A DNA stretch of 64,000 nucleotides from Alphaproteobacteria bacterium (GTDB lineage: Bacteria > Pseudomonadota > Alphaproteobacteria > Rhizobiales > Beijerinckiaceae): positions 1 to 64,000 of the forward strand of contig VGEB01000002.1 of NCBI GenBank assembly GCA_016869435.1, written 5' to 3'. A program made the translations under genes and the position numbers. Shown piece by piece: positions 55,699 through 64,000 of this stretch (positions within the stretch are counted from its first letter, which is position 1; each line of letters starts with the position of its first letter). The notes under the pieces were generated by a model, which was not told where the DNA came from, did not search any database, and saw nothing but the letters and a program-made list of their open reading frames with translations.

Positions 55699-55796
55699 AG
55701 CGGCCACGATCTCGGGAACGGGGCCGATGCGCCGTTGTCGAATGCGCCGGCTCCAGATCGTGGCCGCTAGATTCATCGCGCTCTTATCGCGATGAA
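55699..55796 (-). terminator. Double hairpin between mxaI and mxaR
   Basis: Right after the mxaI stop, a 9-bp stem (55772-55780/55788-55796, TTCATCGCG/CGCGATGAA) forms. Beyond it is a perfect 14-bp stem (55699-55712/55755-55768, AGCGGCCACGATCT) with a 42-base loop, and a U-rich stretch follows on the minus strand. It is likely a partial terminator or stabiliser that keeps mxaFJGI mRNA above the assembly genes. Confidence 0.7.
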
Positions 55797-55798
55797 AC

Positions 55799-56089
55799 CT
55801 ATTGAGCGATCTTGCTCACGTCATATTCCCACTTGCCGGTCTTCTTGAAATTTTCGACCCGCTTCTTGTTACGCTCTTCCATACCCTCGATCGACGCCTG
55901 TTGCTTGGCGATCTCCTTGGGGTCGTGCTTGGGGTCATATTTTGACCCCTCAACCTTGTCCGGGAAGCCGGGCTTGGGCTCCCAGCAATTGCCAGGCGCC
56001 TTGCACTTGGTGCCGTCATAGGCGAGGGCGCCGCCCGCGCCGAACAAAATGCCGACGGCGAGCGCCGCGGCGAAATGCATCTTACGCAT
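55799..56089 (-). CDS. mxaI: Methanol dehydrogenase small (beta) subunit
   Basis: A 96-residue precursor. A signal peptide of about 23 residues (cleavage GGALA-YDG) leaves a ~73-residue mature chain that is Lys-rich and wraps MxaF. The two cysteines (TKCKAPGNC) form the conserved disulfide, and the tail EERNKKRVENFKKTGKWEYDV is a long helix. Size and sequence fit MxaI of type II methanotrophs. ATG 56089 follows AGGAAAC. It forms the alpha2beta2 enzyme. Confidence 0.96.
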   Translation of the reverse strand: MRKMHFAAALAVGILFGAGGALAYDGTKCKAPGNCWEPKPGFPDKVEGSKYDPKHDPKEIAKQQASIEGMEERNKKRVENFKKTGKWEYDVSKIAQ

Positions 56090-56156
56090 CCCAGTTTCCT
56101 CCCTTTGCGAGGCCTGCGCCTCGATGTTTGCGCCCCCGGCGACGGCGGCGTGAAAA

Positions 56157-56738
56157 CTACTTCGCCTTTGGCGGGCATTTGCCGGGCGGATTGTCCGGCA
56201 GCGTCTCATGGCCAGCGTAAGGCTTGAACTGCTTGCGCTGCTCGGCGGTGAGCCAAGTCGCCTTCTCTGGCGCGTCCTTGAAGAGATGGCGGATCCAGGC
56301 CATTACCTTCAGCATCTCGTCGAGCGTAAGGTTTTCGTACTGGGGCCCCATGGACGCCTGCGCGCCGCCATAGATCGTCGAGAAGAAGCCTTCGTCGGTT
56401 TCGTTCTGCGGATAGGTCCAATAGGCGTCGTTAAGACCTGGGCCGATCTTTCCTTCGGCAAGGTGGCCATGACAGCCTGAACAGGCGGAAAGGAAGATTT
56501 GTTCTCCCTGTTTGAGGCAGCTTACGTCCTCGTTATAGGGATTCTTTCCGCTCGCCATGAATTGCTTGACGCCTTCGGTGTCCCTTCCTTCGGGCAGCGC
56601 ATCGTCGAACTTGAGCACTTCGCCGGTGATGGTGTTGCGGAACGTGATCCCTGCGGTCTGGGCGATGGCGCCGAGCGCAATGAGGCTCGCCGCAACGCCG
56701 ATGAGATAGACCGAAACGCTTCCTTTTCTTATCGACAC
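56157..56738 (-). CDS. mxaG: Cytochrome cL (methanol dehydrogenase electron acceptor)
   Basis: A 193-residue periplasmic class I cytochrome. A signal peptide (~1-26) is followed by TFRNTITGEVLKFDDALPEGRDTEGVKQF, typical of cytochrome cL. The heme site is CSGCH (86-90), and an axial Met candidate lies in QASMGPQYENLTLDEML. It accepts electrons from MxaF and passes them toward a cytochrome oxidase, for which the aa3 operon at 11.8-18.4 kb is a candidate. Confidence 0.95.
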   Translation of the reverse strand: MSIRKGSVSVYLIGVAASLIALGAIAQTAGITFRNTITGEVLKFDDALPEGRDTEGVKQFMASGKNPYNEDVSCLKQGEQIFLSACSGCHGHLAEGKIGPGLNDAYWTYPQNETDEGFFSTIYGGAQASMGPQYENLTLDEMLKVMAWIRHLFKDAPEKATWLTAEQRKQFKPYAGHETLPDNPPGKCPPKAK

Positions 56739-56775
56739 TTAGTTCTCTTCCTGCTTTTGTTGGCGCGCCGCGCAT

Positions 56776-57690
56776 CTATTGGGTGACGGGCAGAAGGGGA
56801 ACGCCTTCCGCCTTGAGGATTTCGTCGATCTGTGGCCGCGCAGCGACAAGCGCCTGGTCGATTTCCGACAGCAAGGCCTTGTCGTCGCGTCGCACCGCCA
56901 CCGATTGATCGAAGCGCTGCGGCACTTTTCCGCCGCTGCTCTTCGTGGCGTCGTCTTCGATCAGCGTCATCCGGAGAGGGATCGTCGAGGATTTGACGTA
57001 ACGCGCAACGTCCGGCGCGAATCCGACCGCGATATCGGCCGACCCGCTCACCACCTCGCCGACCATGCGGGCGGGATCGATCTGCGTATATTGGTTGCGC
57101 GGCGATTTGAAATTCACCAGCGAATAGAGATAGGCCATGTTGTCTTCATACTGGCCCATGTCCTTGAGCAGCAGTTCGCCGGGAGAGCCGAAAGCGACGA
57201 CGATGTGGCCAAGCTTTTTCAGCCGTGCGTCTGACCATGACTTTACGTCGAGGTCGCGATCGGCGCGGCTGACGAAGACGTAGCCGGTCCGATAGTACGG
57301 CTTCGAGCTCGCCACGCGCGGGTCTCCCGTGTCGAGGCCGATGATGACGTCGCAGAGCTTCTTGTCGAGGTAATCGCGCACGAGATAGATCGCCGGCCGC
57401 TGCGACCATACGAACTGCGCCTTGCGCTTCATGGCGTCGGCAAGCGCAACGCCGATCTTGTTTTCGAGACCCGATCCGTCTTCCATCGACAGCGGCGGCT
57501 GATTCTTCGCCGCGCAGATCCGAAGCGTATTGGGATCGGCCGGCTGCGCCTGCTCTGGCGTCGGCGAAGGCGCCGCATTGGACACAGCGTCGCTGGAGCC
57601 GCCAAAGGACGCGCCATTCGCGCCGGCGCTCGCGAAAGCCATGACGAGCGCGCCGCTGAGACCGAGAGATAAGCGAGTGATCCGCGACAT
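56776..57690 (-). CDS. mxaJ: Methanol oxidation protein MxaJ
   Basis: A 304-residue periplasmic protein with an extracellular solute-binding (bacterial SBP_3-like) fold: signal peptide, then LRICAAKNQPPLSMEDGSGL, ENKIGVALADAMKRK and ADIAVGFAPDVARYV. MxaJ is required for methanol dehydrogenase and is thought to be a chaperone or stabilising partner, not a transporter component. It lies between mxaF and mxaG. Confidence 0.93.
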   Translation of the reverse strand: MSRITRLSLGLSGALVMAFASAGANGASFGGSSDAVSNAAPSPTPEQAQPADPNTLRICAAKNQPPLSMEDGSGLENKIGVALADAMKRKAQFVWSQRPAIYLVRDYLDKKLCDVIIGLDTGDPRVASSKPYYRTGYVFVSRADRDLDVKSWSDARLKKLGHIVVAFGSPGELLLKDMGQYEDNMAYLYSLVNFKSPRNQYTQIDPARMVGEVVSGSADIAVGFAPDVARYVKSSTIPLRMTLIEDDATKSSGGKVPQRFDQSVAVRRDDKALLSEIDQALVAARPQIDEILKAEGVPLLPVTQ

Positions 57691-57800
57691 TGTTATATTC
57701 CGTGATCATTTCGATAGCCTGCCCAGACGCACGGGGGCGCGTCCGAGCAGGCTTCTCGCAGCCGCCCAAGGCGGGGAGAGATCGATGGAGCGACAGGCGA

Positions 57801-59675
57801 TCAGTTCGCCTTGTATTCGCCTACGCTTAGATCGTCGTAGGGGCTCTTGCCATCAAGCGAGAACACCATCACGCCGCCGCCCATCTGGGTGTAGTTGGCG
57901 AGCTGCTTGAAGGCGCCGACCGCGCCGAGACCGGCCGTCGGATCCTGGAGGTCGAACACGAGACCAACGCCCGGCCAACCGCCAACGCCGTACATGATGG
58001 CGACATATTCGACGCCCTTGTGCTGATAGACGATCGGATGGCCGATGACGCCCGAGGGGAGTTTGAACTTCCACAGCAGTTCGCCGGTGTCGCTATGGCG
58101 CGCCTTGATGAAGCCGTCGAGCGTTCCGTAGAACACCACATTGCCGGCGGTCGCGGCGGTGCCGCCCCAGACGGCGAAGCGCTCCAACTTCTCCCATTTG
58201 AACTTGCCGGTGATGGCGTTGTAGGCCTTGATCTGACCGAGGCCTTCACCCTTCTGGCGATCGCCCTTCGGACCTGGATACATGTTCAGCGTCGCGCCGA
58301 CGAAGAACTGACCCGCGCGGTAGGGAAGCATGAAGGGCTCCCAGTCCATGCAGATATGGTTCACGCCGAGGAAGAACAGCTCCTTGGTCGGATCGTAGGA
58401 GTCGAGACCCTGGTTGTGATAGCCCATCGCCGACGGACAGACGTCCTTGGCGAGGTGATCCATGCGCGTGCCATATTCCGGATCCCGCACCGGCAGGCCG
58501 CTCTTTAGATCGACCTTCTTGAACACATTGACCGTGTCGTCGATCTTGTCGGCGGAGATCAGCGTGCCGTCGGTGCGGTCGAGCGTGTAGACGATGCCGT
58601 TGCGGTCAGGGTGGGTCAGCAGCTTGCGCGGCTTGCCGTCCTTGTCCTTCTGCTCGCTGAGCATCATGAAGTTGATGCCGGCGTAGTCCCATTCGTCGTG
58701 CGGCGTCTTCTGATAGCCGAACTTCGCCTCGCCCGTGTTGAGATCGCGACCCCAGATGGTCATGGTCCACTTGTTGTCGCCGGGACGCATGGTCTCGTTC
58801 CACGGCGCCGGATTGCCGCTGCCGTAATAGACGAGGTTTGTGCCCGGGTCATAAGCGAACCAGCCCCAGTTGGTGCCGCCGCCGATCTTCCAGGCGTCGC
58901 CTTCCCAGGTCGCGGTGCCGAGGCCCTTCTGGCCGTAATGCGGATTGGCCTTGTTGAAGTCATCGCCGATCAGCACGTCGGAGTCCGGACCCGTCGCATA
59001 GGCGCGCCACTTCTGCTCGCCGGTGCGCACGTCATAGGCGGTCATGTAGCCGCGCACGCCAAGCTCGGCGCCCGAGCTGCCGATGAGCACAATGTCCTTA
59101 TAGATGTGAGGCGCAACGGTCAGCGTCGATCCGACCTTGAAATCGGAGTTTTCAATCTTCCAGTATTCCTCGCCGGTGTCGGCGTTCAGCGCGACGACGT
59201 GGCCGTCAAGCAGCGTCTTGACGATAAGCGAGGGCGTCTTGCCGTCGCTGGGCCAGTAGGCAAGACCACGATTGACGATGTCGCAGCAGGCGACGGCGCG
59301 CGCAGCGGCGTTCTGCTTGGGCTTATGCTGCCAGAGAATACGGGTCGGGTCATCGAGGTTGAGCGCAAACGTATTGTTGGGGAAGGACGTATGAACATAC
59401 ATTTTGCCGTCGACGACGATCGGCGAACCCTCATGGCCGCTCAGCAGACCGGTCGAGAACGACCAGGCGACCTTCAGATTCTTGACGTTGTCCGCATTGA
59501 CCTGGGTCAGCGTGCTGTAGTGGTTGGAGCTGTAGTTCTTGCCCTGCATCGCCCAGTTGTTTTCGCTCTTCGTCAGAGATTCGAGCTTGTCTTCGGCGAC
59601 TGCGGCGGACATCGTCACGACCGGCGCCGCGAGCAGCACGGACAATAGGGATACGGAATTCAGCAGTTTCCTCAT
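57801..59675 (-). CDS. mxaF: Methanol dehydrogenase large (alpha) subunit, calcium/PQQ type
   Basis: A 624-residue quinoprotein that oxidises methanol to formaldehyde in the periplasm. After a 27-residue signal (AVA-EDK), mature numbering places every known active-site residue: the vicinal disulfide Cys103-Cys104 (RAVACCDIV), calcium ligands Glu177 (SGAELGV) and Asn261 (GSGNPAPW), and base Asp303 (DEWDYAGIN). Two residues after Asp303 is Ala, the calcium (MxaF) state; lanthanide XoxF enzymes have Asp there. Eight tryptophan-docking repeats form the propeller. AGGAGG precedes ATG 59675. First gene of the operon. Confidence 0.99.
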   Translation of the reverse strand: MRKLLNSVSLLSVLLAAPVVTMSAAVAEDKLESLTKSENNWAMQGKNYSSNHYSTLTQVNADNVKNLKVAWSFSTGLLSGHEGSPIVVDGKMYVHTSFPNNTFALNLDDPTRILWQHKPKQNAAARAVACCDIVNRGLAYWPSDGKTPSLIVKTLLDGHVVALNADTGEEYWKIENSDFKVGSTLTVAPHIYKDIVLIGSSGAELGVRGYMTAYDVRTGEQKWRAYATGPDSDVLIGDDFNKANPHYGQKGLGTATWEGDAWKIGGGTNWGWFAYDPGTNLVYYGSGNPAPWNETMRPGDNKWTMTIWGRDLNTGEAKFGYQKTPHDEWDYAGINFMMLSEQKDKDGKPRKLLTHPDRNGIVYTLDRTDGTLISADKIDDTVNVFKKVDLKSGLPVRDPEYGTRMDHLAKDVCPSAMGYHNQGLDSYDPTKELFFLGVNHICMDWEPFMLPYRAGQFFVGATLNMYPGPKGDRQKGEGLGQIKAYNAITGKFKWEKLERFAVWGGTAATAGNVVFYGTLDGFIKARHSDTGELLWKFKLPSGVIGHPIVYQHKGVEYVAIMYGVGGWPGVGLVFDLQDPTAGLGAVGAFKQLANYTQMGGGVMVFSLDGKSPYDDLSVGEYKAN

Positions 59676-59831
59676 GGACGAGTCCTCCTGCAACATCGCC
59701 CGGACGCCTTTACGGCTTCTTGGACGGCGACGTCGCCCCGCAGATAGACGGCTAGAAATGCGCCGTCACGGTTTTTCACGGTCGCTTGTTCTCGCTGCGC
59801 GTCGGCGCAAATTCGAGAGACGATCCGCGGG

Positions 59832-59861
59832 CATATAAGTTTAAGCGCAAGTCCGAGTCTT
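59832..59861 (-). promoter_or_regulatory. Candidate mxaF promoter
   Basis: On the minus strand AAGACT (59856-59861) and TATATG (59832-59837) are 18 bases apart, ~160 bases before mxaF. The -35 resembles the AAGACA reported for methylotroph mxaF promoters. Match is partial. Confidence 0.35.
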
Positions 59862-59996
59862 CACGATTTATCGGTAATGTTCCTCGGGAAGAAATGGTAT
59901 GCCTACTCCCGATACGTCCCGACGGCCGAAGCCTTGACGCAGAGTCGCAGGCAGATTTTGTTGAGGACCATCCTCTCCGCTCCGCCACGAGATCGA

Positions 59997-60872
59997 ATGT
60001 TGGAAGCTTTTGCGCGAAGGAATTCGCCTGCGTTAAATCGATACGCGTCGTTTCGACTCGGCCGCGGCTCATTCGCCGTTCGGCGCGCCGTCGCGCTGGT
60101 CGCGCTGATGCTGATCGGCGCGGCGCTCGCGCGCATTGGCGGACCGACCGCTCACGCGGCGCTCTATCCAGACGACAGGCGAAAGGCGATGACGGAAGCC
60201 GACGCGGATCGCTTTTCCGGCGCCGGCGTGCTGATGTGCTACTCCGACTATGGAACGCTTGAGCGCGCGGCGGCGGCCTGGCTCATCGCTTCCCAAGATC
60301 TCGTCGTGTTGAACGCGCACAACTTCGTCGACCGACGCCTCGTCCCAACGCATCCGGTGACGGATTGCTTCTTCAGGATCGCAGGCGGGGACTATTATTT
60401 CGATGAAGACAGCCTTCGCGTCGGCGCATCCGTCGAGTCGAAAAGTCTGCATATCACCGACGACTGGGCGCTGCTGCGGCTGCTGCAGCCGACGCCCGAA
60501 CGCGTGAAACCTCAGCCCGCGCCAGATGTCAGCGATATTGTCACCGGAGCGCGATTGAAAGTGGTGATGGTCTCGCCGGCCGGACACTCCAACACGCGCC
60601 TCGCCGCCACAACAGAGTCATGCGACATCTACCGGGTCGACGAACCGACCGAAGGTCACGTGCGGCGCGCGCGTCACGACTGCAACGACGGCTATGGCGG
60701 CTCGGGCTCGGGCATCTTTACCGAAGACGGCCGTTTGATCGCCATGCACAGCGCTTCGCTCGACATGAATCAGAAGCGGCCGTTCGACGTTGAGACGCAT
60801 TACGGCTCGGCGATGCTTTTCGAAGGCGAACTCGCCGCGGCGATCCGCGACGCGGCGACGAAGCCGCGCTAG
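59997..60872 (+). CDS. Trypsin-like serine protease domain protein
   Basis: About 291 residues. A membrane/signal helix (residues ~29-46) precedes a chymotrypsin-fold domain. The triad is visible: His108 in VVLNAHNF, Asp155/156 in ITDDWALLRL, and Ser236 in GYGGSGSGIF. Cysteines at ESCD and HDCND may pair. ATG 59997 is tentative; the frame stays open to 59877, and MLIG at 60109 is possible. It is divergent from mxaF and shares its upstream region. A link to methanol oxidation is unproven. Confidence 0.75.
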   Translation: MLEAFARRNSPALNRYASFRLGRGSFAVRRAVALVALMLIGAALARIGGPTAHAALYPDDRRKAMTEADADRFSGAGVLMCYSDYGTLERAAAAWLIASQDLVVLNAHNFVDRRLVPTHPVTDCFFRIAGGDYYFDEDSLRVGASVESKSLHITDDWALLRLLQPTPERVKPQPAPDVSDIVTGARLKVVMVSPAGHSNTRLAATTESCDIYRVDEPTEGHVRRARHDCNDGYGGSGSGIFTEDGRLIAMHSASLDMNQKRPFDVETHYGSAMLFEGELAAAIRDAATKPR

Positions 60873-60873
60873 C

Positions 60874-61746
60874 TCATTCCTTTGGCGGAATGCGCCGCAT
60901 CCAGGCGATGAGCGCATCGAGATCTTCGGACGACATTTTCGAAAAATGCGCTTTGGAGAGCGTCGACATCGGCGGCCTGAGCGACGATCCGCCGCGCGCG
61001 AGGCCTTGCGTGATCGCACGCTTCAACTCTTCATCCGACCAAGCGCCGACGCCATTAGTTGCGTGTGACGTTATGTTCGAAGCGACGACCGCGCCGGCGG
61101 CGTTACGAAAGATCTTGCCGCCCGCGCCGAGACCATTGCGGTACTCGGGCGCGCCGTCGATCTCCTCGCTGTGGCACGACATGCAGCGCGCGAGCGACGC
61201 GACATAGAGGCCGCGCACGTCTTTATCTGCAAGCCACGCCTCGCCGAAGGCCGCAGCCGCGCCGGGCATCGGGTGAGGCGCCCATTCGCCGCTGCGTTGC
61301 TGCGGCGCCTGAAGCGGCGCCCCAACCGGCGCAGCCGAACGCAGAAAGGCGATGATCGCGTTGAGATCGCGCGCCGTCAGCGCCTTGTACGAATCCGACG
61401 GCATGACCGGCGCGAGCCGACCGGCGCGTCCAACGCCGTCGACGATGGCGTCGCGCAATTCTTCGTCAGTCCATGCGCCGACGCCGGTCTCCTGATCCGG
61501 CGAGATATTCGGTCCGCGCACGACGTAAGTCTTGTCGGAGAATGTCTGCGCGCCGCCGGCAAACCGCTTCGAGTAGTCATAGCGGTCGGCGCCGCGCGGC
61601 GTATGGCAATTGTCGCACGCCGTCAGCGCTTCAACGAGGTAACGCCCGCGTTCAACATCCCCCGCGTCAGCACGCGCGCCGACCGGCCAGAACGCGAGCA
61701 GAGCGACCGGGATGGCCAAATATGGGGGAAGGCGATTGACGCTCAT
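60874..61746 (-). CDS. Diheme cytochrome c
   Basis: A 290-residue periplasmic protein. A signal peptide (cleavage near ARADA) precedes two cytochrome c domains with CDNCH (44-48) and CMSCH (188-192). Conserved GPNISPDQETGVGAWTDEEL and SNITSHATNGVGAWSDEEL repeats show an internal duplication, as in cytochrome subunits of alcohol and gluconate dehydrogenases. The partner dehydrogenase is not adjacent. It is convergent with the protease gene with a 1-base gap. ATG 61746 gives a short, normal signal. Confidence 0.88.
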   Translation of the reverse strand: MSVNRLPPYLAIPVALLAFWPVGARADAGDVERGRYLVEALTACDNCHTPRGADRYDYSKRFAGGAQTFSDKTYVVRGPNISPDQETGVGAWTDEELRDAIVDGVGRAGRLAPVMPSDSYKALTARDLNAIIAFLRSAAPVGAPLQAPQQRSGEWAPHPMPGAAAAFGEAWLADKDVRGLYVASLARCMSCHSEEIDGAPEYRNGLGAGGKIFRNAAGAVVASNITSHATNGVGAWSDEELKRAITQGLARGGSSLRPPMSTLSKAHFSKMSSEDLDALIAWMRRIPPKE

Positions 61747-61856
61747 GATCACGACGCGTTGGCAAGGGATTCGGCGCTCTTAATTCAGGTGGCTCTTCGC
61801 GTCTTCCGGAAAAAATCCGGGTCGTTTCGGGAAAGTCGGGAAGTGGACGCTGGGCG

Positions 61857-62513
61857 TCAGCGTCCAAGCGAAAGATTGGAGCCGTCGAGCACCGCATAAT
61901 CGAAGCGCGCGCCGGTGACGACCGCGCCGGTGAATGTCGCGCCGGTAAGAACCGCATGGGTGAGATTGGCGCGGGTAAGGTCCGCGCCATCGAAATTGGC
62001 CTCGGGCAGTTCGGCGCGCACGGGAACCATGCCTTGATTGGCGGGATCGGCCCCGAGATCCGCTCCGACGAGCTTCGCGTTGCGAAAATTCACGCGGCTT
62101 CCGCCGCCGATGATCCGCGAATCCGAAAGATCGGCGCCGGTGAAATTTGCGCCGTCGAGAAGCGCGGCATAGAGCGTCGCGGCCTTCAGCAAGGCCCCAG
62201 AGAAGTCTACGTTCTGCAGATCAGCGCGCGTGAAATTCGCCCCGGAGAGATCGGCCTTTGCGAGCTTTGCTCCTGCGAGCCTGGCTGAAAAGAAATCCGC
62301 GCCATGTAAATTGAGGCCGGAGAGATCAAGGCCGGAGAGATCAAGATTCGCAAGATCGATCGGCTTTCCGCGCGCTTCGGCCAGCTTTTGCTCGATCTGC
62401 GCGCGTGACAGCTCGGCGGCCAAGACGGCGGGCGCCGGCGCAGCGAAGATAAGCATTGCGCTTGCGATAAAGGCAAGGCGGCGACTGATCCGCTCGCGAT
62501 TCAATAAGCTCAT
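61857..62513 (-). CDS. Secreted pentapeptide-repeat protein
   Basis: A 218-residue protein. A signal peptide (residues ~1-38, ending PAVLAAEL) is followed by tandem A(D/N)LXX repeats (DLSGLDLSGLNLHGADFFSA, AKADLSGANFTRADLQ and so on), which form a right-handed quadrilateral beta-helix. One block (GGGSRVNFRNAKLVGAD) interrupts the repeats. Such proteins can mimic DNA or act as scaffolds; the signal peptide argues for a periplasmic or surface role. Confidence 0.85.
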   Translation of the reverse strand: MSLLNRERISRRLAFIASAMLIFAAPAPAVLAAELSRAQIEQKLAEARGKPIDLANLDLSGLDLSGLNLHGADFFSARLAGAKLAKADLSGANFTRADLQNVDFSGALLKAATLYAALLDGANFTGADLSDSRIIGGGSRVNFRNAKLVGADLGADPANQGMVPVRAELPEANFDGADLTRANLTHAVLTGATFTGAVVTGARFDYAVLDGSNLSLGR

Positions 62514-62673
62514 CAGTCGAACTCCGATCGCCTGTCTGCGTTCGAAGCGTATGGTCGTTAGAACCAAAGACGCAACAGGACAGTCTCTTGCGGTGGTCGG
62601 GAAACAGAGGAAGTTGCTGCGTCGTCAAGCGCCGATCGTGGATCGCGCTTCGTTTTCGGGATAATCATTGGCG

Positions 62674-63093
62674 ATGAACCTACGCCGAGCTGCGCGCCTC
62701 TGCCTCGTCATCGTTCTTTCGCTATTTGCCGGCGCGCGTTCTTTTGCGATCGCCGCGGACGATGATCTGCCAAAGCGCCGGCCCGGCCTATGGCGCATCT
62801 CGACGATCTCGCCCGAGATCGGTATGCAGACCAATGAGGTTTGCATCGAAGAAGGCGACAGCATCATCGGCGCTCAGGAGGAAAGCTGCGCGAAGCCTTC
62901 CGTTGCGCCTGCAAAGGATCAGATCATCGTCACGATCGAATGCGGACCGAAAGATTCGCGCGAAGTCACGAGCCTGCTCTTTACCGGCGACTTCCAGAAC
63001 TGGTATCGCGCACAGTCGAGAACGACTGCGGAAGGGACGCGCTCGGGCTTTACCATCGACGCAAAGTTTTTGTCGGAGCGCTGCACGAAATAG
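62674..63093 (+). CDS. DUF3617 family periplasmic protein
   Basis: A 139-residue protein with a signal peptide (residues ~1-28) and the DUF3617 pattern: RRPGLWRISTISPEIGMQTNEVCIEE with PGLW near the start, paired cysteines (ESCAKP, IECGPK) and a C-terminal SERCTK. Function unknown. ATG 62674 is preferred over TTG 62668, which lies two codons earlier. Confidence 0.82.
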   Translation: MNLRRAARLCLVIVLSLFAGARSFAIAADDDLPKRRPGLWRISTISPEIGMQTNEVCIEEGDSIIGAQEESCAKPSVAPAKDQIIVTIECGPKDSREVTSLLFTGDFQNWYRAQSRTTAEGTRSGFTIDAKFLSERCTK

Positions 63094-63105
63094 ACGCTCT
63101 GGCGG

Positions 63106-64000
63106 CTATCCAAGCTTAAGATCGGAAAGAATCGCCTTCGCTGCATTGTGGCCGGGCGCCATGGAGACCCCGGCGCCAGGGTGGCAACCGGAATCGCCAA
63201 GATAGACGTTTGTAACCGGGGTGCGGTATTGGCCCAAGCCGGGCACAGGACGCATCGAACCTTTCTGATAGGGCGGCATCGCGCCGTGGCTGATCGTGCC
63301 TTTGACGGCGCTACTCAGCTTGCGATTCATGTCCACCGGCGAATGCACGACGCATTTCAGTATCTGTCGACGCAAGCCCGGCAAATAGTCGCGCTCGATC
63401 AATTCAAGAAGATGCGCCGCATAAGGCTCTTTCGCGCAATCCCAGTCGCGGGATGAGATTTTGCCGGTCGCGTCCCCGGAGATTTTCCAGGGCGTCCCCA
63501 GCACGACGAATTTCATGAGCGCCTTGCCTTCAGGCGCGCGACTGGAATCGATGGTTGATTCATTCCAGGCGACGATGAGCGGCGCATTGGGAAGATCGCC
63601 GGCGCGACACTGATTCATCGCTTCCGCCATTGCGCCGATCGAAGGCGGGCTGAGATGGACATGCGCCGCCTGACGCAGCTCGTTTCCACCGGCAAATTCG
63701 ACTGGGCGATCGAGCGCGACATACATCGCCATGCTCGCATCGCCCCATTCATAGGACGCCATGGCGTCCGCGATCTCTTTGCCGACGACTTCGGCGCCGA
63801 GAAAACGGTTGACCAGTTGATTCGGATCGGCGCAGGAGACGACGATCTGTCGCGCGCCAATTTCTTCGCCGGTGGCGATTCGCACGCCGGTGCCGCGATT
63901 ATTGTCGACCAGAATTCGATCCACGGCGGCGCTGGTGCGAATCTCGCCGCCATGTTTGCCAAGCACGCGCGCCAGGGCGCGGCTGACCTGATGCATGCCG
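63106..64000 (-). CDS. Phytoene desaturase-like FAD oxidoreductase (partial)
   Basis: The C-terminal ~297 residues of an NAD(P)/FAD-dependent amine-oxidase/CrtI-superfamily protein; the FAD-binding N-terminus lies past the right edge. Visible parts are VDRILVDNNRGTGVRIATGE with QIVVSCADPNQLVNRFLG, and the C-terminal TNVYLGDSGCHPGAGVSMAPGHNAA, the family FAD-binding end. It resembles the PYROXD2/CrtI-like group, not a specific carotenoid desaturase. Two bases upstream of the edge the frame is still open. Confidence 0.8.
   Translation of the reverse strand, partial: GMHQVSRALARVLGKHGGEIRTSAAVDRILVDNNRGTGVRIATGEEIGARQIVVSCADPNQLVNRFLGAEVVGKEIADAMASYEWGDASMAMYVALDRPVEFAGGNELRQAAHVHLSPPSIGAMAEAMNQCRAGDLPNAPLIVAWNESTIDSSRAPEGKALMKFVVLGTPWKISGDATGKISSRDWDCAKEPYAAHLLELIERDYLPGLRRQILKCVVHSPVDMNRKLSSAVKGTISHGAMPPYQKGSMRPVPGLGQYRTPVTNVYLGDSGCHPGAGVSMAPGHNAAKAILSDLKLG

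Overview
The window is GC-rich chromosomal DNA from a methylotrophic alphaproteobacterium of the Hyphomicrobiales (Rhizobiales) type. A Methylocystis/Methylosinus-like type II methanotroph or a close relative is most likely. Two things point there: an almost complete mxa methanol-oxidation cluster together with a pqqA gene, and many alphaproteobacterial marker genes (DUF1467 beside methylmalonyl-CoA epimerase, IalB, Usg, CoxF, DUF983, a split F0 operon with b and b' subunits, phaA-phaB/phaR). No methane monooxygenase gene is present, so growth on methane is inference only.

Layout. 1-4.2 kb: a 24-bp tandem repeat array at the left edge, a Tat-signal protein, tRNA-Lys, a DUF1467/epimerase pair, a winged-helix/TPR regulator and two unrecognised secreted proteins. 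4.2-7.4 kb: membrane proteins (NnrU, AI-2E-type permease, ceramidase-like, CPBP protease) and a transposase scrap. 7.5-10.3 kb: F0 ATP synthase operon (atpI-B-E-F'-F). 10.3-18.4 kb: IalB and a partner, then an aa3 cytochrome oxidase operon (coxB-coxA-ctaB-coxF-ctaG-coxC-DUF983-surf1), followed by thrC and a GNAT gene. 20.6-27.5 kb: RNase PH, an EF-G paralogue, a MarR regulator with a 4Fe-4S/SCP2 protein, an L,D-transpeptidase and a UPF0104 membrane protein. 27.6-31.8 kb: polyhydroxybutyrate genes phaB, phaA, phaR and the GTPase ychF. 31.9-40.6 kb: a RoxA-like diheme cytochrome, a second L,D-transpeptidase, a GNAT gene, a NitT/TauT-type ABC importer, a rhomboid protease and rpmJ. 40.7-46.6 kb: a ZnuD-like receptor behind a palindromic Zur-type box, queC, GST, uracil-DNA glycosylase, kdsA and usg.

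46.9-59.7 kb is the methanol oxidation region. The minus-strand operon mxaF-J-G-I-R-S-A-C-K-L-D plus a lipoprotein gene encodes the calcium/PQQ methanol dehydrogenase (MxaF, MxaI), its cytochrome cL (MxaG), the periplasmic MxaJ, and the maturation machinery (MoxR ATPase, von Willebrand-type proteins, MxaA, MxaK, MxaD). A divergently transcribed histidine kinase/response regulator pair sits at the distal end. A 25-codon pqqA lies just beyond the kinase with no pqqBCDE beside it. 59.9-64 kb holds a trypsin-like protein divergent from mxaF, a diheme cytochrome c, a pentapeptide-repeat protein, a DUF3617 protein and a CrtI-like oxidoreductase cut by the window edge.

Most of the window is conventional. 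The points most worth a second look are the orphan pqqA, the identical 12-bp element in front of marR and its neighbour, the CX3CH heme motif in the RoxA-like cytochrome, the Zur-type box, the 24-bp tandem array, the altered CuA loop of CoxB, and the uncharacterised secreted proteins.
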